Position numbers and translations under genes: made by a program | In this document: piece by piece, positions 1 through 8,911 of the stretch | How the letters are laid out: the number at the start of each line of letters is the position of its first letter | Position numbering within the stretch: the first letter of the stretch is position 1 | Source: Schistocerca nitens | Lineage: Eukaryota > Arthropoda > Insecta > Orthoptera > Acrididae | Direction of reading: 5' to 3' | Assembly: GCF_023898315.1 (NCBI RefSeq) | Contig: NC_064619.1 | Span: 498,886,594 to 498,950,593 of the forward strand | DNA length: 64,000 nucleotides | Notes under the pieces: model-generated | Database searches by the model: none | Told to the model about the DNA's origin: nothing | The model's input: the letters and a program-made list of their open reading frames with translations, nothing else

Positions 1-555
1 TTGCTTTCATACTCCTTAAGTATTAAGTTTTATTATGGGTTCTTAAACACATCTAATTTGACCTGCTTTTCATCCCAAGACTGGATATGTAAAGTCAAAT
101 AGGTTGCCTTTAATTATGTTGAATGATTATTTGTCAGTTTACCTTTGGTAATTTTTTAATATGTGTGTGTTTCAGATTTGCCTATAAGTGAAATGTGTTA
201 ATACATTCTGTGGAAGCAGCGGTCAGCGATGCCGGTAGGGGCTGTTTGTTCGGAGGCTATGCCGTTCCTTGCGTGCCAGCGTCACTGTCATTTTCATTTT
301 TTTAACCATTCAAATTATTTGTTGGCTATTTACTGCTGAATAAATCTATGTAATTTATGTGCGTGTATCTGGGTTTGTGTCCACCGTCTTTCCACGACAG
401 AACTGAGCGTGCTTAAGTTTTTATCCAATAGTACTACCAGGACTGCTCAACTTCATCTCAAAAATATTTTGCAGTTTGTTTTGGTGATACGGTATTCATT
501 ACCTATTTTTACTTAGGCATTTAGACAGTGTTTGTTTATTTGCAGAGACAACTAG
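1..555. other. unassigned, AT-rich
   Basis: I see no gene, repeat family or RNA here. The stretch is AT-rich with stop codons in all frames. The sequence just before 560 may be the 5' flank or terminal region of the decayed Tc1 element that follows, but no inverted terminal repeat partner is visible. Confidence 0.4.
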
Positions 556-655
556 AAGCATGCCAAAACACAAAGAATACTTGGCAGATGCGAGGCAAGC
601 TGTTTTGTATGCTCTGAAGAAGGAAAAGCCGCAGTATAGCGTTGCTAGAGACTAT

Positions 656-1094
656 TCTTTTAATTTCCTTTTAAATGCTTTATGGCTGTCTTTCAGACTT
701 TTGATGCTATTAGGTAAGTGACCAAAGACTTTCGTGGCAGCATAATTTACCCCCTTCTGAGCCAAAGTTAGATTTAACCTCGAGTAGTGAAGATCATCCT
801 TTCTCCTAGTGTTGTAGCCATGTACACTGCTATTACTTTTGAATTCGTTCGGATTGGTAATAACAAATTTCTTAAATGAATATATTGAAATTTGTTATTA
901 ACAATCCGAATAAATTCAAAAGTAATAGCAGTGTACATGGCTACAACACTAGGAGAAAGGATGATCTTCACTACTCAAGGTTAAATCTAACTTTGGCTCA
1001 GAAGGGGGTAAATTATGCTGCCACGAAAGTCTTTGGTCACTTACCTAATAGCATCAAAAGTCTGACAGATAGCCATTTAAAAGGAAATTAAAAG
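656..1094. repeat. near-perfect palindrome, arms of about 210 bp
   Basis: Bases 656-871 are almost the exact reverse complement of 887-1094, with a loop of about 15 bp (872-886). The arms are the coding end of the LINE fragment, so the insertion carries an inverted duplication of its own 5' portion. Only a few substitutions and one small indel separate the arms. Confidence 0.9.
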
Positions 1095-1322
1095 AGTTTC
1101 TTAATGGCAACTCCTTCTACTCATTAGGTGAATTTTTGGATATAATAAGTGGGTAATTTCCCCAAGCCCCACAAAAAAATTAAAATATTAAGTGTCATGT
1201 AATATTTTGTGTATGTAATATCTTGTAAAGGCACCTTTTACTAACCTGACACGTTCCACATCATTACGAAGTGTCGTATTCATGATCTATGGAACAAGTT
1301 CTAATCTAATCTAATCTAATCT
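656..1322 (+). mobile_element. 3' end of a non-LTR retrotransposon inserted in the Tc1 gene
   Basis: The plus-strand part (876-1091) encodes the C-terminal tail typical of CR1/Jockey-type LINE proteins (HGYNTRRKDDLHYSRLNLTL, then AQKGVNYAATKVF). A 3' untranslated end with GACACGTTCCACATCATTACG and a terminal (TCTAA)n tail ends near 1322. Related 3' ends occur at 22085-22470 and 53315-54830 on the minus strand. The insertion interrupts the Tc1 reading frame. The short word CTAT on both sides may be the target duplication. The 5' half is an inverted copy of the plus-strand part (see the palindrome entry). Confidence 0.75.
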
Positions 1323-2174
1323 ATGGCATGTCACAACAACTAATAAGTGTGTGGCGTCAATGGAAAATGGCCAGGGTTAGGTCGTCCTCGTAAAACAACA
1401 AGGAGGCTGGACAGAATGATTTGTATGCAGCTGGCTACTGATCGAAGAAAATCGGCCTAACAAATGGGCTGAAACTACGTGTCTCTACTGTAAAACGCCG
1501 CCAAGTGAGAGGTGATTAAAATGGTAGACGACCATCAAGTAACTCTCATATGTTAAAGAAAGGAAGGAATGCCAGCATTGAGTTTGCAAAGAAACATCAG
1601 ACTTGGAATGCTACAGATTGGTCTAACTTGTAAAGTGTTACGGAGTAACGGAAGTAAATTTAATGTATTTTCTTTTGATAGTGTGCAACATACAAGTTGG
1701 CCAAAAAACCACAGGGACCACAAAAACTACCAAGTATCAACCATTAATCACGGAGGTGGCAGCGTCGTGGTGTGGGGATATTTTTCTAGACGTAGGGTTC
1801 AATCCAAGTAGAAGACGAAATTGATCGTTTACTGTTCAGTGACGTTTTAGAAAAGAATTTGGTTCCACATTGGAGAAAGAATATGCCACTTAAGTGGATA
1901 TTTCAGCAGGATAATGATTCAAAACACACACCTACGGACACTTAAGAAAAGTTTTTCCAGATAAAAAAATCAAACTTTTGGAGAAGCCAATCCAGAGGCT
2001 GGATCTAAATCCAGCTGAACACCTCTGTGATGTATTAGATCCAGGTGTTTGTCGTAGAAGCTACTCCAACAAGGATCAGTTTGCTGCTGCCTTACTGGAA
2101 GAATAGTGAAAACACTCACTCGAACTATTACAAAAGCTTGTGGATTCAATGCATTGTGCATGTGCAGCTGTGTT

Positions 2175-2871
2175 CATAGCCCATGGGTATGCAACGAAAT
2201 ACTGTTCGTTCTTCAGATTCCGAAATAGTGTTCGTTTATTCTTACATACAAATCACTATTGAGCGAGAAGAATCGTTATTTCTGTTTTGATGTAAGATAA
2301 CTTCATTTAAACGAAATGTAGTTTTGTACTAAATGAATTATAATAACACACTTTTCAGTTGTTTTCTGTTACACACTTATCTTTGTGTATTTGTAGCTAA
2401 TGTTTTCTACAAAATATTTCTGAGCGCTACTGTACACCAACAAATCGCGGACTCCACGATTACGAGCACGTCGTTAGTCCCTTTCTGCCAACCTTTCATA
2501 TCCACATGTCTTACTGCGCTGATTCCGTACAATCGACAGGCTCAAACACAAGGACTGTACAGAAAAGAAGAAGTTATGTCTCCATAAGTGGGAGACGTCA
2601 GTATTACATCGTCGACTGCCAGTACAAGTCAATGAGGCGACAAGACAACGAATCGTCATTGCAGTCATCCCACGATCGAGCCACTACTAAGTTAAAACGG
2701 AATTTTTAGTACCAGTTGTCTGTAGTGAATTTTTAGATTGGTGGAAGTAGTTGATCGACGATTCTTCTAATTTGTATACTAGACAAGTGATATGTTATAT
2801 AAATTTTTTTAGCAAAGGTTTTCCTGTATTAAACATCACCTTGGTAAAAGATTTCTGGAGTAGATAGTGGG
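2175..2871. other. unassigned
   Basis: Between the Tc1 relic and the RTE element I see no supported gene. Short open frames at 2333-2587, 2474-2668 and 2506-2709 overlap on both strands and have no recognisable motif. Confidence 0.4.
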
Positions 2872-2882
2872 TGTGTTTAAAT

Positions 2883-5800
2883 GTTGTTGTTGTTGTGGTC
2901 TTCAGTCCTGAGACTGGTTTGATGCAGCTCTCCATGCTACTCTATCCTGTGCAAGCTTCTTCATCTCCCAGTACCTACTGCAACCTACATCATTCTGAAT
3001 CTGCTTAGTGTATTGATCTCTTGGTCTCCCTCTACGATTTTTACCCTCCACGCTGCCCTCCAATGCTAAATTTGTGATCCCTTGATGCCTCAAAACATGT
3101 CCTACCAACCGATCCCTTCTTCTAGTCAAGTTGTGCCACAAACTTCTCTTCTCCCCAATCCTATTCAATACCTCCTCATTAGTTACGTGATCTACCCACC
3201 TTATCTTCAGCATTCTTCTGTAGCACCACATTTCGAAAGCTTCTATTCTCTTCTTGTCCAAACTGGTTATCGTCCATGTTTCACTTCCATACATGGCTAC
3301 ACTCCATACAAATACTTTCAGAAACGACTTCCTGACACTTAAATCTATACTCGATGTTAACAAATTTCTCTTCTTCAGAAACGATTTCCTTGCCATTGCC
3401 AGTCTACATTTTATATCCTCTCTACTTCGACCATCATCAGTTATTTTACTCCCTAAATAGCAAAACTCCTTTACTACTTTAAGTGTCTCATTTCCTAATC
3501 TAATCCCCTCAGCATCACCCGATTTAATTTGACTACATTCCATTATCCTCGTTTTGCTTTTGTTGATGTTCATCTTATATCCTCCTTTCAAGACACTGTC
3601 CATTCCGTTCAACTGCTCTTCCAAGTCCTTTGCTGTCTCTGACAGAATTACAATGTCATCGGCGAACCTCAAAGTTTTTACTCCTTCTCCATGATTTTTA
3701 ATACCTACTCCGAATTTTTCTTTTGTTTCCTTTACTGCTTGCTCAATATACAGATTGAATAACATCGGGGAGAGGCTACAACCCTGTCTCACTCCTTTCC
3801 CAACCACTGCTTCCCTTTCATGCCCCTCGACCCTTATAACTGCCATCTGGTTTCTGTACAAATTGTAAATAGCCTTTCGCTCCCTGTATTTTACCCCTGC
3901 CACCTTCAGAATTTGAAAGAGAGTATTCCAGTTAACATTGTCAAAAGCTTTCTCTAAGTCTACAAATGCTAGAAACGTAGGTTTGCCTTTTCTTAATCTT
4001 TCTTCTAAGATAAGTCGTAAGGTTAGTATTGCCTCACGTGTTCCAACATTTCTACGGAATCCAAACTGATCTTCCCCGAGGTCCGCTTCTACCAGTTTTT
4101 CCATTCGTCTGTAAAGAATTCGCGTTAGTATTTTGCAGCTGTGACTTATTAAACTGATAGTTCGGTAATTTTCACATCTGTCAACACCTGCTTTCTTTGG
4201 TATTGGAATTATTATATTCTTCTTGAAGTCTGTGGGTATTTCGCCTGTCTCATACATCTTGCTCACCAGATGGTAGAGTTTTGTCATGACTGGCTCTCCC
4301 AAGGCCATCAGTAGTTCTAATGGAATGTTGTCTACTCCCGGGGCCTTGTTTCGACTCAGGTCTTTCAGTGCTCTGTCAAACTCTTCACGCAGTATCTTAT
4401 CTCCCATTTCGTCTTCATCTACATCCTCTTCCATTTCCATAATATTGTCCTCAAGTACATCTCCCTTGTATAAACCCTCTATATACTCCTTCCACCTTTC
4501 TGCCTTCCCTTCTTTGCTTAGAACTGAGTTGCCATCTGAGCTCTTGATATTCATACAAGTGGTTCTCTTCTCTCCAAAGGTCTCTTTAATTTTCCTGTAG
4601 GCAGTATCTATCTTACCCCTAGTGAGACAAGCCTCTACAACCTTACATTTGTCCTCTAGCCATCCCTGCTTAGCCATTTTGCACTTTCTGTCGATCTCAT
4701 TTTTGAGACGTTTGTATTCCCTTTTGCCTGCTTCATTTAATGCATTTTTATATTTTCTCCTTTCATCAATTAAATTCAATATTTCTTCTGTTACCCAAGG
4801 ATTTCTATTAGCCCTCGTCTTTTTACCTACTTGATCCTCTGCTGCCTTCACTACTTCATCCCTCAGAGCTACCCATTCTTCTTCTACTGTATTTCTTTCC
4901 CACATTCCTGTCAATTGTTCCCTTATGCTCTCCCTGAAACTCTCTACAACCTCTGGTTCTTTCAGTTTATCCAGGTCCCATCTCCTTAAATTCCCACCTT
5001 TTTGCAGTTTCTTCAGTTTCAATCTGCAGTTCATAACCAATAGATTGTGGTCAGAATCCACATCTGCCCCTGGAAATGTCTTACAATTTAAAACCTGGTT
5101 CCTAAATCTCTGTCTTACCATTATATAATCTATCTGATACCTATTAGTATCTCCAGGATTCTTCCAGGTATACAACCTTCTTTTATGATTCTTGAACCAA
5201 GTGTTAGCTATGATTAAGTTATGCTCTGTGCAAAATTCTACAAGGCGGCTTCCTCTTTCATTTCTTCCCCCCAATCCATATTCACCTACTATGTTTCCTT
5301 CTCTCCCTTTTCCTACTGACGAATTCCAGTCACCCATGACTATTAAATTTTCGTCTCCCTTCACTACCTGAATAATTTCTTTTATCTCGTCATACATTTC
5401 ATCAATTTCTTCATCATCTGCAGAGCTAGTTGGCATATAAACTTGTACTACTGTAGTAGGCATGGGCTTTGTGTCTATCTTGGCCACAATAATGCGTTCA
5501 CTATGCTGTTTGTAGTAGCTAACCCGCACTCCTATTTTTTTATTCATTATTAAACCTACTCCTGCATTACCCCTATTTGATTTTGTATTTATAACCCTGT
5601 AATCACCTGACCAAAAGTATTGTTCCTCCTGCCACCGAACTTCACTAATTCCCACTATATCTAACTTTAACCTATCCATTTCCCTTTTTAAATTTTCTAA
5701 CCTACCTGCCCGATTAAGGGATCTGACATTCCACGCTCCGATCCGTAGAATGCCAGTTTTCTTTCTCCTGATAACGACGTCCTCTTGAGTAGTCCCCGCC

Positions 5801-6167
5801 CGGAGATCCGAATGGGGGACTATTTTACCTCCGGAATATTTTACCCAAGAGGACGCCATCATCATTTAATCATACAGTAAAGCTGCATGTCCTCGGGAAA
5901 AATTACGGCTGTAGTTTCCCCTTGCTTTCAGCCGTTCGCAGTTCCAGCACAGCAAGGCCGTTTTGGTTAATGTTACAAGGCCAGATCAGTCAATCATCCA
6001 GACTGTTGCCCCTGCAACTACTGAAAAGGCTGCTGCCCCTCTTCAGGAACCACGTGTTTGTCTGGCCTCTCAACAGAAACCCCTTCGTTGTGGTTGCACC
6101 TACGGTACGGCCATCTGTATCGCTGAGGCACGCAAGCCTCCCCACCAACGGCAAGGTCCATGGTTCA
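2883..6167 (-). mobile_element. full-length RTE-like LINE with 11-bp target duplication
   Basis: A non-LTR retrotransposon on the minus strand. Its 5' end is at about 6167 and its 3' end at about 2883, where the minus strand ends in a CAACAACAACAA tail. The flanks carry the same 11 bases, TGTGTTTAAAT, at 2872-2882 and 6168-6178, which marks target-primed insertion of an untruncated copy. About 300 bp of 5' untranslated sequence precede one long intact ORF. A 5'-inverted copy (10471-11826), a decayed copy (37975-39370) and a 3' fragment (56859-57250) of the same family lie in this window. Intact ORF plus perfect duplication suggest a young insertion. Confidence 0.9.
2902..5865 (-). CDS. endonuclease-reverse transcriptase of RTE-like LINE
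   Basis: A 987-residue protein that nicks genomic DNA and reverse-transcribes its own RNA at the nick. The N-terminal APE-type endonuclease shows WNVRSL (about residue 43), SEVRW (72), GDWNSSVG (176) and SDHN (270). The reverse transcriptase follows: PGVDNIPLELL near 520, QFGFRRNVGTREA near 600, the catalytic VDLEKAFDNV at about 634, RQGCSLSPMLFNLYIE near 690 and FADD at about 733. The tail after 800 (MYGSETWTI, KKRIEAFEMWCYRRMLKIRW) is the conserved C-terminal block of this family. No separate ORF1 is present. The ATG at 5865 is first after in-frame stops and is followed by two more Met codons. No frameshift or stop interrupts it. The closest clade is RTE by domain order and length; the exact subclade is uncertain. 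Confidence 0.92.
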   Translation of the reverse strand: MMMASSWVKYSGGKIVPHSDLRAGTTQEDVVIRRKKTGILRIGAWNVRSLNRAGRLENLKREMDRLKLDIVGISEVRWQEEQYFWSGDYRVINTKSNRGNAGVGLIMNKKIGVRVSYYKQHSERIIVAKIDTKPMPTTVVQVYMPTSSADDEEIDEMYDEIKEIIQVVKGDENLIVMGDWNSSVGKGREGNIVGEYGLGGRNERGSRLVEFCTEHNLIIANTWFKNHKRRLYTWKNPGDTNRYQIDYIMVRQRFRNQVLNCKTFPGADVDSDHNLLVMNCRLKLKKLQKGGNLRRWDLDKLKEPEVVESFRESIREQLTGMWERNTVEEEWVALRDEVVKAAEDQVGKKTRANRNPWVTEEILNLIDERRKYKNALNEAGKREYKRLKNEIDRKCKMAKQGWLEDKCKVVEACLTRGKIDTAYRKIKETFGEKRTTCMNIKSSDGNSVLSKEGKAERWKEYIEGLYKGDVLEDNIMEMEEDVDEDEMGDKILREEFDRALKDLSRNKAPGVDNIPLELLMALGEPVMTKLYHLVSKMYETGEIPTDFKKNIIIPIPKKAGVDRCENYRTISLISHSCKILTRILYRRMEKLVEADLGEDQFGFRRNVGTREAILTLRLILEERLRKGKPTFLAFVDLEKAFDNVNWNTLFQILKVAGVKYRERKAIYNLYRNQMAVIRVEGHEREAVVGKGVRQGCSLSPMLFNLYIEQAVKETKEKFGVGIKNHGEGVKTLRFADDIVILSETAKDLEEQLNGMDSVLKGGYKMNINKSKTRIMECSQIKSGDAEGIRLGNETLKVVKEFCYLGSKITDDGRSREDIKCRLAMARKSFLKKRNLLTSSIDLSVRKSFLKVFVWSVAMYGSETWTITSLDKKRIEAFEMWCYRRMLKIRWVDHVTNEEVLNRIGEKRSLWHNLTRRRDRLVGHVLRHQGITNLALEGSVEGKNRRGRPRDQYTKQIQNDVGCSRYWEMKKLAQDRVAWRAASNQSQD

Positions 6168-6179
6168 TGTGTTTAAATA

Positions 6180-7155
6180 AGGAGTGTAATTCGTGTTTTG
6201 AAGTACATATTTAAAATAAAAATTAGAAAATTAAGGAAAGTCTAAAGGAGATGTTTGCCAAGCAAACTACAGGACAGGGACGGTTAAAAGAGAAACAGTT
6301 AATACAAGAAATTAAAGAAATTGTGGAAAGTAACTAGGAAAATATAGGCAGTAATTTTTAAGACCTACAAGACGGTGAGCGAAGAAAAAATTTCGCAAGA
6401 TAGAAACGGGTAGAGAAAGCAAGTCAAGAAGAAATCAAAGGCTTAGGAATCGTCGTCTGTGCAAAGTTGCAAAAGTGGGCATTTGAGAAAATTAAACATT
6501 AGAATGTTAGTTTTTTATGAGAAGGGCGAAACCCACAACAATGACCTGAATTTGAGTAGCGGGTGCTCTGTAGCTTCAACTGCAGGCAGCAGACAAGCAT
6601 GAGTAATCATAATCATAGAAGGGGCGCTCCTAACGAAATCCACAGTTCCCAAGACGCTTACCATAACAGAAAAAGTACTGCAGTCGGAGAGAAAACAAAA
6701 TTGCCCAGTAGAAGGATACAGCGCCTGGAATGAAAAACGAAGGAAGCCGTGTTCCCGGTTTTAAACTAAACGAAGAAATACACAATGTCCTACATAAAAA
6801 AATGTGATCATACATTGGTACTGATAGTGATGACCGGATTTGCAGGTTGGTAAAAAACCGGAGAATAAGCAGCGGATTACACAGTCGTTTTGGATTAGTA
6901 GAAATAATAATGATGAGATAGAGAGCGATACAATCAGAGAAATAGAGAAAATCAGTACTAATGGCTATGCTACTGGATAAGAAAAACTAAGAGAAGGGTA
7001 AATTTCAGGTGACCATGAAAATTTAGGCTGCACGGTATATACAAAATGAGAAAAAAAATCGTACAGAAACAGAAAAAGAAAGTTTAAGGTAAAAAGATAG
7101 AAAGCCTCGTGCCCGTATATAGTGAAGAAGTAACTATGGATCGATAGGTGTATCT
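6180..7155. other. unassigned, A-rich
   Basis: A-rich non-coding sequence with no long frame. A short stretch around 6250-6340 reads like a lysine/glutamine-rich coding relic on the plus strand, but it is too decayed to name. Confidence 0.35.
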
Positions 7156-7159
7156 TGCA

Positions 7160-7425
7160 ATGAGCGAGCGGGGTAGCGCAGTGTTAAGCTCAGTGGACGT
7201 GCATTCGGGAGAACGACGGTTCAAACTCGCGTCCGGCCATCATGTCTTAGGTTTTACGTTATTTCCCTAAATCGCTTAAGTAAATGACGGGACGGTTCCT
7301 TTGAAAGGGAGCCTTTGAAAGGGCTCTGCCGCTTTCCTTCTCCATCCTTTTCTAATCCGAGCTTGTCCTCCATCCCTAATGACATTGATGTCGACGGGAC
7401 GTTAAACACTAATCATCTCCTCCTC
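7160..7425 (+). mobile_element. tRNA-derived SINE, family B
   Basis: Starts with a tRNA-like head (GAGCGAGCGGGGTAGCGCAG) with an internal pol III B-box-like GGTTCAAACTC. The family body follows (TTAGGTTTTACGTTATTTCC, GACGGTTCCTTTGAAAGG) and it ends in a CTCCTCCTCC tail. Other copies are at 57378-57610 and 60455-60595 on the minus strand. Possible target duplication ATCTT(G/A)C on both sides. Confidence 0.8.
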
Positions 7426-7429
7426 CATC

Positions 7430-7938
7430 TTACCGTTGGATCGCAGGTTACCTACGGCACCGAGAGGTTAAGGAAATTTGCCGCTTGTGAAGTTATGTTA
7501 CAAGCTGTGGAAAAACTTTAATATATTACTATGGTAACGATCGACACAATTAATTACAGAACATTAATATGTGAATATCGGAAGATAATCGGTAGTTTAT
7601 ACCTGAAATATAAATTATTCAGCAACAGAATTCTGAATAGGATGTAATTACTGGACGTGAGTTTCTCATGTACAGATGGATAAGTCTGGTTTAATCTGAG
7701 ATCTTGAGGGTCAATGGCTTAAATTTTGTTAGGCAAAATGAGATTTCTCTAAGTGGCAATTCTGTCGTTATATAGGACTGGTTAATACACAGCTAAAAGT
7801 CCTGACACAGTGTAATGTGGTGAACCAGGAAATGGTCTTGGGGTGTCAGTAGCTATGGGCAGGAGGAATTTCTGGATGTTAGTTTGTACTGGCGCGAGCA
7901 TGTTAAGCAGATCAGTAGGATGGGATACCACTAGTGAG
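7430..7938. other. unassigned
   Basis: No gene or known repeat recognised. The last 12 bases (7927-7938) are the left copy of the target duplication of the next SINE. Confidence 0.4.
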
Positions 7939-8130
7939 CCGGCCGGGGTGGCCGAGCGGTTCTTGGCGCTACAGTCTGCAACCGCGCGACCGCTACGGTT
8001 GCAGGTTCGAATCCTGCCTCGGGAATGGATGTGTGTGATGTCCTTAGGTTAGTTAGGTATAAGTAGTTCTAAGTTCTAGGGGACTGATGACCTCAGATGT
8101 TAAGTCCCATAGTGCTCAGAGCCATTTTGA
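7939..8130 (+). mobile_element. tRNA-derived SINE, family A
   Basis: tRNA-like head GCCGGCCGGGGTGGCCGAGC with B-box GGTTCGAATCC, then the common body (GATGTCCTTAGGTTAGTTAG, AAGTAGTTCTAAGTTCTAGG, CTCAGAGCCATTTTGAA). Flanked by a perfect 12-bp duplication ACCACTAGTGAG at 7927-7938 and 8131-8142. Family A is the most frequent SINE of this window. Confidence 0.92.
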
Positions 8131-8228
8131 ACCACTAGTGAGCCCGATGTAGCAAATGGCTCTAGTAAACAACTACATTTTTCCAATAATAAAATACCAA
8201 CAGTCGTTAATTTGGTTTTATTTGTTAG

Positions 8229-8270
8229 GCAGCCAGTTTCGACATTACATTATGTCATATTCAGGCCTGC
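8229..8270 (-). ncRNA. hammerhead ribozyme-like motif, left Penelope terminus
   Basis: On the minus strand: stem I AGGC, a CTGAATA box (consensus CTGANGA, so one key G is changed), stem II GACAT/ATGTC around a short loop, then GAAAC and CTGGCT before GCC closing stem I. The altered box and a further change relative to the right copy suggest little or no activity. Confidence 0.55.
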
Positions 8271-8432
8271 CGAGTAACCCTCGTGTAAGAAACCAACGCA
8301 GCGCTGTCAACTGGTGTCGTGAAGATTTTTTTCCCATTGGCATGTGCCCTCCTTGGACAGCTGTGAGCAACTAAGTTGCTTGTGATTGCAGTCTTTCTCG
8401 GCGTATTTCAATGATAAATTCTTCTCGGGTTA

Positions 8433-8723
8433 TCAGCCGAGTGGTGCCGTAGTCTTGTGGCATCGTAATATGCGTTTTGTCTTCACCGTGTTGACATGAT
8501 GCCGCAAGTTCGCAAACTGCGGCGTCACTTCCTTATCCCGACACCTTAGCAAGAAGGCTAATCTGCTGAGCACCTTTCCCTTCTTGATTCGTAGATTCTG
8601 CAGCATCTTGTAGCTGCGCTGGACATCCTCCCTGTAGAGGTGTGATATACGCGACTGCAGTCTTTCTCGGCGTTTTCCAATGATGAATTCTTCTCGGCTG
8701 ACAATCCAAGAAGAATTCATCAA
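8433..8723 (-). pseudogene. Penelope-like element protein, N-terminal fragment
   Basis: 96 codons open on the minus strand. The block SRLAFLLRCRDKEVTPQFAN followed by LRHHVNTVKTKRI resembles the conserved region upstream of the reverse transcriptase in Penelope-like proteins (a FLLxCRDxGxxPxF pattern, as I recall it). No RT or GIY-YIG domain is present, so this is a remnant. It lies between two inverted termini. Its family differs from the GIY-YIG fragment at 48879-49163, judged by the different terminal sequence. Confidence 0.55.
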
Positions 8724-8822
8724 TTAAGTTGCTGTCCAAGGAGCGAACATGCCAATGAGGAAAAAAACTTCACGACACCAGTTGACAGCGTTGCATTGGT
8801 TTCTAACACGAGGGTTACTCAG

Positions 8823-8867
8823 CAGGCCTGAATATGACATAATGTAATGTCGAAACTGGTTGCCTAA
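8823..8867 (+). ncRNA. hammerhead ribozyme-like motif, right Penelope terminus
   Basis: Plus-strand counterpart of the left motif: AGGC, CTGAATA, stem II GACAT/ATGTC, GAAAC, TGGTT, GCC. Box, stem II, GAAA and a possible cleavage site after TGGTT are in hammerhead order. The changed G in CTGANGA is shared by both arms, so it predates their separation or was copied between them. Confidence 0.6.
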
Positions 8868-8911
8868 CAAATAAAACCAAATTAACGGCTATTGGAATTT
8901 TATTACTGGAA

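Larger units (their letters stand above)
560..2165 (+). pseudogene. Tc1-like transposase pseudogene split by a LINE
   Basis: Decayed transposase of the Tc1 branch of Tc1/mariner, an enzyme that cuts DNA transposons out and reinserts them at TA. The start (MPKHKEYLADARQAVLYAL) and helix-turn-helix region begin at the ATG at 560 and break at about 655. The frame picks up again after about 1322 (MSQQLISVWRQW). The GRPRKTT linker follows, then a VVVWGYFS block at about 1770, a second catalytic motif QQDND near 1910 and a worn SPDLNPAEH-like end near 2010. Stops and frameshifts occur throughout. The interrupting segment is a LINE fragment, so the Tc1 copy is the older of the two. No terminal inverted repeats were found. 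Confidence 0.75.
8181..8911. mobile_element. Penelope-like fragment between inverted terminal repeats
   Basis: About 180 bp at 8181-8363 are repeated in inverted orientation at about 8724-8911. The inner part encodes, on the minus strand, a fragment of a Penelope-like protein. Each arm carries a hammerhead-like motif read outwards. Inverted terminal 'pLTR' copies and hammerhead motifs are known traits of Penelope-like elements, so I read this as a short, internally deleted member. No target duplication was identified. Confidence 0.7.

Noticed and set aside
774-971. 65-codon frame on the minus strand
   Set aside because: It is the mirror image of the LINE tail within the palindrome, not a separate gene.
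3082-5128. Several plus-strand frames of 67-104 codons
   Set aside because: They are shadows of the intact RTE gene on the other strand.
5922-6214. Plus-strand frames of 83-84 codons beside the RTE element
   Set aside because: They lie in the 5' untranslated region of the minus-strand LINE. No domain, and most of the region is shared with another LINE copy.
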